The translations under genes were made by a program, and so were the position numbers. A DNA stretch of 64,000 bases from Mycobacterium yunnanensis. Lineage in GTDB: Bacteria; Actinomycetota; Actinomycetes; Mycobacteriales; Mycobacteriaceae. The notes below the pieces were generated by a model. That model saw only the letters and a list, made by a program, of their open reading frames with translations. It was not told where the DNA came from and did not search any database. Each line of letters starts with the position of its first letter. Positions within the stretch are counted from its first letter, which is position 1. The stretch is from NCBI RefSeq assembly GCF_025823185.1, contig NZ_JACKVK010000008.1:605472-669471 (forward strand), written 5' to 3'. This document shows, piece after piece, positions 10,430-16,680 of the stretch.

Positions 10430-11679
10430 TCCACCGCGACGGCGTAGCTCAACCGCGAGGGCACCGCGTTGCCGATCATGCGGGCCAACGCGGTGCGACG
10501 GGTGACGCCGTCGAAGGAGAACCAATCCGGAATGTATTGCAGCCGTGCGGCTTCGTGGGCGGTGATGGTGCGGCGGCGGCTGGGATGCACGTAGCGGCCC
10601 ATGCACATGCTGTAGAAGCCGGTGGTGATGGTCTGCGACGGCCGGTCCCACGCCAGCCGGCCGTAGATGGCCTTGTAGCTGTGACCGCCGGAGGCGTGGC
10701 ACGCCGGACGCTGACGGTCGGGCAGGTCGAAGTCGCCGTGCTCGAAGAGGTAGTCGATGCGCTGCCGCGTCGCCGGTGCCGAGCGAGCGGGCTCGTCGAC
10801 CAGCCGACCCGACTCCGGCGCGGACTCCAGGTCCTGAAACGCCCACGCCACCGACCGGGCGTTGCGGCGGTGCCGCTGGGTGACCTCGGCGACCGTCACG
10901 GAGTGGGTGAGGCTGGCCATCAAGACGAGGCGACGTCGTCGTTGGGGGACGCCGATCTGGCTCAGGTCGACGACTCCGACCGACACCCGGTAGCCGAGCG
11001 CGTCGAGGGCGTCGGCGGTGCGTTGGACGACGGCCCTGCGGTCGTTGACCGCCCCCGGCACGTTCTCGATCAGAATGTGCCGGGGCGCAAGCACTTCGGC
11101 GGCGCGGACCATCGTGCGGTACAGCTCGTTCTTGTCGTCGGCGTGGCGGGTGCGGTTGTTGAAGTCGCTGTGCCCCTGGCACGGCGGCCCGCCGACCAAG
11201 ACGTCGACGTCGCGATGCGTGGTGGCCAGCAGACGTTCGGCGGCCTGCAGGCGGGCGCCGACCCGGCCCGGGAACACCGTCTCCACGTCCTGGGTGAGGG
11301 TGACCGCCGAGGGAAAGTTGTCGGCGTAGGTCCGGGCGGCCACCGCGTCGACGTCGACCGCGAGCACCGGTTCGAAGGACCGGTTCAGGGCCCGCGCCGC
11401 CTCCGCCAACCCGATGGACAGTCCGCCGCACCCGCTGAACAGGTCGACCACCCGCAGCGACGACCCGGCAGGCCCGCCAGGGGGCGCCACCCTGCTCTGG
11501 AGCCAGGCGCGCTCCGCCTCGTCGGCGCACGTCGCACGGGTCTCGGTGCCGCGGTAGCCCGCCATCGCGCTGGCGGTCTGTTTGCCGTCGCGACGGCTCA
11601 GCATTCGTTCGTAGCTGCCGTTGCGGGTGCGGAAGCGCTCGAGCCCGACGTCACGGGCGACGTCGGCGATGATGCTCAC
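10417..11679 (-). CDS. DNA (cytosine-5-)-methyltransferase
   Basis: About 420 residues. After an N-terminal extension of roughly 75 residues come motif I (VVDLFSGCGGLS), IV (VLVGGPPCQGHS), VI (ILIENVPG), VIII (IGVPQRRRRLVL), a target-recognition region containing CHASGGHSYKAIYGRL, and IX/X (ARLQYIPDWF, then MIGNAVPSRL). All catalytic motifs are present. The start is placed at GTG 11679 (VSIIADVARD), since the frame upstream would run into the divergent vsr gene; the two starts are 41 bp apart. It is the first gene of a two-methyltransferase unit. The pair differ in sequence and may target different sites or work together. No restriction endonuclease gene follows in the window. Confidence 0.9.
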   Translation of the reverse strand: MSIIADVARDVGLERFRTRNGSYERMLSRRDGKQTASAMAGYRGTETRATCADEAERAWLQSRVAPPGGPAGSSLRVVDLFSGCGGLSIGLAEAARALNRSFEPVLAVDVDAVAARTYADNFPSAVTLTQDVETVFPGRVGARLQAAERLLATTHRDVDVLVGGPPCQGHSDFNNRTRHADDKNELYRTMVRAAEVLAPRHILIENVPGAVNDRRAVVQRTADALDALGYRVSVGVVDLSQIGVPQRRRRLVLMASLTHSVTVAEVTQRHRRNARSVAWAFQDLESAPESGRLVDEPARSAPATRQRIDYLFEHGDFDLPDRQRPACHASGGHSYKAIYGRLAWDRPSQTITTGFYSMCMGRYVHPSRRRTITAHEAARLQYIPDWFSFDGVTRRTALARMIGNAVPSRLSYAVAVEWLR

Positions 11680-11720
11680 CTGGCGATCGTAGGCAGCAGG
11701 TTCGCCAATAGTGTGGAGGC

Positions 11721-12137
11721 ATGGCCGAGTCCTGGGCGTCCTCACCCGAGGCGCGGGCGCGCATGAAGTCCAACAAGAGCCGCGACACCAAGCCCGAAAT
11801 GGCGTTGCGGTCGGCGGTGCATGCGCGGGGTTTGCGCTACCGGGTGTCGGCGAAACCCCTGGCGGGGGTGCGGCGCACGGCCGATCTCGTGTTCCCGCGG
11901 GCCAAGGTGGCGGTGTTCCTCGACGGGTGCTTCTGGCATGGCTGCCCCACGCACCACACCGTCGCCACGGCCAACGCCAGGTTTTGGGCCGACAAGGTCG
12001 AGACGAACCGCAATCGAGACCGCGACACCGACGGCAAGTTGGCCGAGGCCGGCTGGGTCAGCGTGCGCATCTGGGAACACGAAGACGCCGCGGAGGCGGC
12101 CCGCCGCGTCGAGGACGTCGTCCGCGCCCGCATGTGA
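11721..12137 (+). CDS. vsr: Very short patch repair endonuclease (Vsr)
   Basis: A 138-residue Vsr-type nickase, the usual size. The N-terminus MKSNKSRDTKPEMALRSAVH and the signature VAVFLDGCFWHGCP are diagnostic; the latter holds the catalytic Asp and the zinc-binding Cys/His residues. Vsr nicks beside T:G mismatches that arise when 5-methylcytosine deaminates, starting repair to C:G. Its place directly divergent from two C5-cytosine methyltransferases fits: it limits the mutation cost of their methylation. The cleavage sequence presumably matches the site of one of them, but that is inference. Confidence 0.95.
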   Translation: MAESWASSPEARARMKSNKSRDTKPEMALRSAVHARGLRYRVSAKPLAGVRRTADLVFPRAKVAVFLDGCFWHGCPTHHTVATANARFWADKVETNRNRDRDTDGKLAEAGWVSVRIWEHEDAAEAARRVEDVVRARM

Positions 12138-12202
12138 ACCGCGGAATGAAACGCGCACTCGGTTAGTTGTGCTCACTAGTTCTTCGAGCAACGGGGTGCA
12201 AC

Positions 12203-12433
12203 ATGATCGATCTCAAGGCCATCGCAGCTGGTGTCGGCGTCGCAGGCGCGCTCGTGTTCGGCGTTGGTGCCGGCGTGGCCAACGCCGCTCCCACCGACCC
12301 CACCGTGCCGTCGGTGCAGGGCACCAGCAGCCAGAGCGACAACCACGCGACGTCCCCGTCGCCGTACGCCGCGTACGACGGGCCGGGCATGTGCGCCACC
12401 CCCGGGCTGTACTTCGTCAACATCTGCGCCTGA
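12203..12433 (+). CDS. Small secreted protein, function unknown
   Basis: 76 residues. An N-terminal signal peptide (core GVGVAGALVFGVGAGV, cleavage expected after ANA) leaves a mature chain of about 46 residues, rich in Ser, Pro, Thr and Tyr. Two cysteines near the end (GPGMCATPG and VNIC at the C-terminus) could form a disulfide. Similar small exported proteins are common in mycobacteria, but I do not recognise a named family. The start ATG follows ACGGGG; the frame is open for 12 codons upstream without a better start. It lies 65 bp after vsr and 217 bp before the GntR gene, with no obvious link to either. Confidence 0.65.
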   Translation: MIDLKAIAAGVGVAGALVFGVGAGVANAAPTDPTVPSVQGTSSQSDNHATSPSPYAAYDGPGMCATPGLYFVNICA

Positions 12434-12650
12434 GCGCGCGCCTTCGAATCACCGCGATTCCAAACTGTCGTCCCCGTCGGCGGGTGGCGCAATGGCCGTG
12501 CCCGGCCGTCCGACAGCAGGTCCACGGTGGTTCCTGGCGGCGCAATGGCGGCGGCCCCGGTCGGCCCGAGTCACTAGGCCCCGGGTGAAATAGCAACCAC
12601 CGATACCGTCCTGAGCAGGTCAGTCACAGACCACAGCCCAGGAGGTGACG

Positions 12651-13400
12651 ATGGCCAACCGGAATCCCCTCGAGCCGACACCCATCCGTCGACCGCGGGC
12701 CGACCAGGCTCGTCTGGTGGCCGACGTGCTTCGCCACCAGATTCATGCCGGCGGCTATCCGGGCGCCCTACCCTCCGAGGCCGACCTCGCCGCCGAGTTC
12801 TTCGTCTCTCGCAACACCGTTCGCGAGGCACTCGCGACGCTCAAGGACGAGGGCATCATCGACCGCGGCCCCCGGACGGGCACCCACGTCGCCATCCGCA
12901 AGTACGACCACGGACTCGATTCCCTGGTCGGACTGAAGGAGACCTTCAAGGGCTACGGCGACATTCGCAACGAAGTTCGCGCCGCCATGACGGTGTCGGC
13001 TCCCCCTGCGGTCGCCAATCGCCTGAAGCTGAGCCCCGGCGAACCCGCGGTGTTCGTCGAGCGGCTGCGCTACCTCGGCGACCTTCCGCTGTCCCTGGAC
13101 ATGACGTACCTGACGCCCGACATCGGCCTCGAAGTCCTCGAGCACAGCCTCGAAGTCAACGACGTCTTCGCCCTCATCGAAGAGGTCACCGGCCGACGGC
13201 TCGGCGAGGCCAATCTCGCGGTGGAAGCGGTACCCGCCGACCCGCATTCAGCGGCTCTACTGCAGGTGCCCGACGGAACTCCGGTCCTGCTTCTGGAACG
13301 CCTCACCCACCTCGACGACGGGCGACCCGTCGACCTCGAGTACATCCGCATGCGTGGAGATCGAATAACCCTGCGCGGCAACCTAGTTAGGGGAATCTGA
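12651..13400 (+). CDS. GntR family regulator (HutC/UTRA type)
   Basis: About 249 residues. The N-terminal winged helix is clear at residues 20-75: LPSEADLAAEFFVSRNTVRE then EGIIDRGPRTGTHV. The C-terminal half (about 85-245) is a UTRA effector domain, with AVFVERLRYLGDLPLSLDMT and PVDLEYIRMRGDRITLRGNL. HutC-type repressors sense small metabolites and typically control the neighbouring uptake or catabolic genes. The ATG at 12651 has an AGGAGG five bases upstream; a GTG at 12645 overlaps that site and is rejected. Its stop overlaps the ferredoxin start (TGATG), so it is the first gene of the operon and probably autoregulates it. The effector should be the transported compound or a derivative (inference). 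Confidence 0.92.
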   Translation: MANRNPLEPTPIRRPRADQARLVADVLRHQIHAGGYPGALPSEADLAAEFFVSRNTVREALATLKDEGIIDRGPRTGTHVAIRKYDHGLDSLVGLKETFKGYGDIRNEVRAAMTVSAPPAVANRLKLSPGEPAVFVERLRYLGDLPLSLDMTYLTPDIGLEVLEHSLEVNDVFALIEEVTGRRLGEANLAVEAVPADPHSAALLQVPDGTPVLLLERLTHLDDGRPVDLEYIRMRGDRITLRGNLVRGI

Positions 13401-13627
13401 TGGCCCTGGTGAATCAGCGAGTCGACGTACCGGTGACGATCGACGAGTCGCTCTGCATCGAAGGCTGCACCCTCTGCGTGGAGATCTGTCCGCTGGATTC
13501 GTTGGCCATCAACCCGGAGAACGGCAAGGCATTCATGCACGTCGACGAATGTTGGTACTGCGGCCCGTGTGCCGCGCGGTGTCCCACCGGCGCCGTCACC
13601 GTCAACATGCCCTTCCTCATCCGCTAG
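13400..13627 (+). CDS. Small 2[4Fe-4S] ferredoxin, AprB-like
   Basis: 75 residues with two complete [4Fe-4S] ligand sets: CIEGCTLCVEICP near residues 17-29 and CWYCGPCAARCP near 51-62. The second reads like the CWECYSCVKICP of APS reductase beta subunits. It lacks the long AprB C-terminal tail (AprB is about 150 residues). A soluble cytoplasmic electron carrier is expected. In an operon with an AprA-like flavoprotein four genes downstream, it is most simply that enzyme's electron-transfer subunit. It is translationally coupled to the GntR gene by a TGATG overlap. An unrelated low-potential ferredoxin is possible, but the operon argues against it. Confidence 0.9.
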   Translation: MALVNQRVDVPVTIDESLCIEGCTLCVEICPLDSLAINPENGKAFMHVDECWYCGPCAARCPTGAVTVNMPFLIR

Positions 13628-13655
13628 ACCATCCGTCGAGACCCCGGGAACGTCG

Positions 13656-15083
13656 ATGAAACGCACACTCGCGGCGGTGCTCGCTGCCGCCACCACCCTG
13701 ACCGCGTCGGCCTGCTCGCTGGACTCCACGTCCACATCCGCCGACTCCGACACCGTGACCGTCGTCGTCGGCTACCAGTCCAAGACCATCAACACCGTGA
13801 CCGCGGGAACCCTCCTGAAGGCCAAGGGGTTCCTGGAGAAACGGCTCGACGACATCGGCAAGTCCTCCGGCAAGCACTACGACGTGCAGTGGCAGGACTA
13901 CGACACCGGCGCGCCCATCACCGCACAGATGGTCGCCGAGAAGATCGACATCGGCTCGATGGGCGACTACCCGCTGTTGATCAACGGATCCAAGACCCAG
14001 GCCAACGAGCGGGCCAAGACGGAGCTGGTGTCGATCACCGGCTACAGCCCGACCGGTGCCCTCAACATGATCGTCGTGCCGCCCGCGTCAGCGGCGCGCA
14101 CCCTCGACGACCTCAAGGGCCAGAAGGTCTCCGCCAGTGTCGGATCGGCGGGTCACGGCACGCTGGTCCGGGCGCTCGACACCGCGGGCATCGACCCGAA
14201 GACCGGTGTCGAGGTGCTCAACCAGCAACCCCAGGTCGGTGCCTCCGCGCTGGAATCCGGTCAGGTGCAAGCGCTCTCGCAATTCGTGGCATGGCCGGGA
14301 CTGCTGGTGTTCCAGAACAAGGCCAAGTTGCTGTACGACGGCGCCGAAGGGAACTACCCCACCTTCCACGGCGTGGTGGTCCGCCGGGACTACGCGGGCC
14401 AGCACCCGGAGGTGCTCGACGCGTTCCTGCAGGCCCAGCTCGACGCCACCGACTTCCTCAATCAGAACCCCTTGGAGGCAGCAAAGCTCGTCGCCGACGG
14501 GAGCGGCCTGCCGCAGGAGGTGGTCTACCTGTACAACGGACCCGGCGGCACCAGCTTCGACACCACGCTCAAACCCTCACTGGTACAGGCGCTCAAGGGT
14601 GACGTGCCCTACCTGAAGTCCATCGGCGACTTCGCCGACCTGAACGTCGACGGCTTCGTCTCCGACGACGCCATCCGGAAGGCCTTCACGGAGCGTGGGC
14701 AGAACTACGACGCCGCACTGAACTCCGCGGCCAACCCCTCGGTGCTCAAGGGCCGTGACCCGGTGTGCGACGTCGCGGTCAACGATCCCAAACTGGCCGG
14801 CGAACTCTGGGTCGACGGGGCCGATGCCACCCAGCCCGCCGCCAACCCCGGCTGCCTGCTTCGTGCCGTCCGCGAGGCCACGGCCCGCGGTGCCAAGATC
14901 CGCGCCGCCTACGTGCCCGACGCCGAGTTCGGCACCCGATGGTTCGCCGACAAGTCGGTGTGGGTGCGCGACGGCCGCGACTTCCTGCCGTTCGGCACCG
15001 CGGCCGGCGCCGAGCGCTACACCGGTGCGCACCCAGGCGCGTCGATCGTCGACTACCAGCAGGCGCTAGCAGGTGCGGCGTGA
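13656..15083 (+). CDS. ABC transporter substrate-binding lipoprotein (TauA/SsuA/NrtA type) with NosL-like C-terminal domain
   Basis: 475 residues. A lipoprotein signal peptide ends in the lipobox LTASAC (acylated Cys about residue 19). Residues about 35-345 are a periplasmic-binding-protein fold of the nitrate/sulfonate/taurine class, with VTVVVGYQSKTINTVTAG, ITAQMVAEKIDIGSMGDYPL and LDDLKGQKVSASVGSAGHGT. The last roughly 120 residues are not part of that fold. They run DPVCDVAVNDPKLAGELWVDG, CLLRAVREA, YVPDAEFGTRWFADKSVWV and FLPFGTAAGAERY, closely following the layout of NosL copper-binding proteins, with Cys kept but the usual CxM methionine replaced by Val. The ATG is 28 bp after the ferredoxin stop. 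The ligand is unknown; an oxyanion, sulfonate or other small anion would fit the family. Confidence 0.88.
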   Translation: MKRTLAAVLAAATTLTASACSLDSTSTSADSDTVTVVVGYQSKTINTVTAGTLLKAKGFLEKRLDDIGKSSGKHYDVQWQDYDTGAPITAQMVAEKIDIGSMGDYPLLINGSKTQANERAKTELVSITGYSPTGALNMIVVPPASAARTLDDLKGQKVSASVGSAGHGTLVRALDTAGIDPKTGVEVLNQQPQVGASALESGQVQALSQFVAWPGLLVFQNKAKLLYDGAEGNYPTFHGVVVRRDYAGQHPEVLDAFLQAQLDATDFLNQNPLEAAKLVADGSGLPQEVVYLYNGPGGTSFDTTLKPSLVQALKGDVPYLKSIGDFADLNVDGFVSDDAIRKAFTERGQNYDAALNSAANPSVLKGRDPVCDVAVNDPKLAGELWVDGADATQPAANPGCLLRAVREATARGAKIRAAYVPDAEFGTRWFADKSVWVRDGRDFLPFGTAAGAERYTGAHPGASIVDYQQALAGAA

Positions 15084-15934
15084 CCGCCCCACCCGCGGTG
15101 CTGACCGTCGACGAGCCTGCCGTTGCCGTCCTGGGCGTCGCCTCGGCGCGGCGACGAGGATGGCCCGCGTGGCTGGTTCGGATCGGCTCGGTCGCCGCCG
15201 TGGTCGCGCTGTGGCAGTTGTTGACCGTCAACCACGTTCGGTTGTGGCTGCGCTTCGACACCCTGCCCACGGTCACCGAGATCGCCTCGGCGTTCGCGCG
15301 CCGCGTGGCCACCGAGGACTACTGGCTCGACCTCGGGCAATCGCTCATCCGCATCCTCACCGGCTTCGCGCTGGCCGCGGTGGTGGGCATCGCCACCGGC
15401 ATCATGCTTGGCCGGTCACCGAAGGCCGCCAACGTCTTCGGCCCGCTCGTCGAATTGGCCCGTCCGATCCCGGCCATCGCGATCGTGCCCGTCGCGATCC
15501 TGCTGTTCCCCACCGACGAGGCCGGCATCGTCTTCATCACGTTCCTCGCCGCGTACTTCCCGATCATGGTGAGCACGCGGCACGCCGTCCGCGCATTACC
15601 CACGCTGTGGGAGGACTCGGTGCGCACACTCGGGGGCAATCGGTGGGACGTCCTCACCCGGGTCGTGTTGCCGGGCATCCTCCCCGGCGTCTTCGGCGGG
15701 CTGTCGGTGGGCATCGGCGTGGCCTGGATCTGCGTGATCTCCGCGGAGATGATCTCCGGTCGACTGGGGGTCGGGTACCGCACCTGGCAGGCCTACACCG
15801 TGCTGGCGTATCCAGAGGTGTTCGTCGGGATCATCACGATTGGGGTGCTCGGATTCGTCACCTCCGCCGCCGTGGAACTGATCGGCAGACGGGCAACCGG
15901 CTGGCTGCCGCGAGGCCAGGGAGCCGATCGATGA
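15080..15934 (+). CDS. ABC transporter permease (SsuC/TauC/NrtB type)
   Basis: About 284 residues with six or so membrane helices and the binding-protein-dependent permease domain. The EAA loop that contacts the ATPase is EDSVRTLGGNRWDVLTRVVL followed by PGILPGVFGG. The N-terminal roughly 30 residues before the first helix are cytoplasmic and Ala/Val-rich. The GTG start overlaps the stop of the binding-protein gene (GTGA), and the stop overlaps the ATPase start (ATGA), so all three transporter parts are translationally coupled. It imports whatever the lipoprotein captures. Confidence 0.93.
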   Translation: MTAPPAVLTVDEPAVAVLGVASARRRGWPAWLVRIGSVAAVVALWQLLTVNHVRLWLRFDTLPTVTEIASAFARRVATEDYWLDLGQSLIRILTGFALAAVVGIATGIMLGRSPKAANVFGPLVELARPIPAIAIVPVAILLFPTDEAGIVFITFLAAYFPIMVSTRHAVRALPTLWEDSVRTLGGNRWDVLTRVVLPGILPGVFGGLSVGIGVAWICVISAEMISGRLGVGYRTWQAYTVLAYPEVFVGIITIGVLGFVTSAAVELIGRRATGWLPRGQGADR

Positions 15935-16680
15935 CCGGCGAGGGGATGAGCCTGACGTTGCGGGACGTGGTGCTCAGCTACGGCGGCACCCCGGTGGTCG
16001 ACGGTCTGCACCTCGACGTCCGCCCCGGTGAGATCCTGGTGCTGACGGGCCCGTCGGGCTGCGGCAAGTCGACGGTGTTGCGGGCACTGGCCGGACTGTT
16101 GGCGCCGGATCGCGGGGACCTTTTGGCCGACGGCGCGCCAATCGTCACCACGTCGCGCGACCGGGCGATGGTCTTTCAGGACAACGCGTTACTGCCGTGG
16201 CGCACCGTGCAATCCAATGTCGAGCTGGCACTCAAGCTGGCCGGCAGGCCCCGCAGCGGCCGTCGCGAGGAAGCCCTGCGTTGGATCTCCGACGTGGGAT
16301 TGTCCGGATTCGAACGCTACCTGCCGAAGAGTTTGTCCGGAGGAATGCGGCAGCGCGTGCAATTGGCCCGCGGACTGGCGGGGGCACCTCGGGCGGTGAT
16401 GATGGACGAGCCGTTCGGCGCGCTGGACACCCAGACGCGCGCGACCATGCAGAAATTGCTCGTGGACACCTGGCGAGCCCACCCGACCACCATCGTCTTC
16501 GTCACCCACGACGTCGACGAGGCACTCCTACTGGGGGACCGCGTCGCGGTCCTCGGGCGCGCGGGACGACCTCTGCGTGCGCTGCTCGAGGTGCCGTCAC
16601 CCCGCAACCCCGACGTGTCGCGCAGCTCCCTGAGGGCTGAAGCGATTGCCGCCCTCGACGATTCGGACTTGGTGAGCTGA
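15931..16680 (+). CDS. ABC transporter ATP-binding protein (SsuB/TauB/NrtD type)
   Basis: A 249-residue ATPase with every expected motif: Walker A GPSGCGKST, Q-loop VFQDNALLPW, signature LSGGMRQRV, Walker B AVMMDEPFGALD and switch histidine VTHDVDEALLL. The length and the DNALLPW sequence place it with the nitrate/sulfonate/taurine importers. It starts in an ATGA overlap with the permease and its stop shares one base with the flavoprotein start (TGATG). No regulatory extension is seen at the C-terminus. Confidence 0.95.
   Translation: MTGEGMSLTLRDVVLSYGGTPVVDGLHLDVRPGEILVLTGPSGCGKSTVLRALAGLLAPDRGDLLADGAPIVTTSRDRAMVFQDNALLPWRTVQSNVELALKLAGRPRSGRREEALRWISDVGLSGFERYLPKSLSGGMRQRVQLARGLAGAPRAVMMDEPFGALDTQTRATMQKLLVDTWRAHPTTIVFVTHDVDEALLLGDRVAVLGRAGRPLRALLEVPSPRNPDVSRSSLRAEAIAALDDSDLVS

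Noticed and set aside
10430..11530. Long upstream extension of the second methyltransferase frame, suggesting a fusion
   Set aside because: It is an out-of-frame reading of the first methyltransferase; both enzymes are complete as separate genes with a short overlap.
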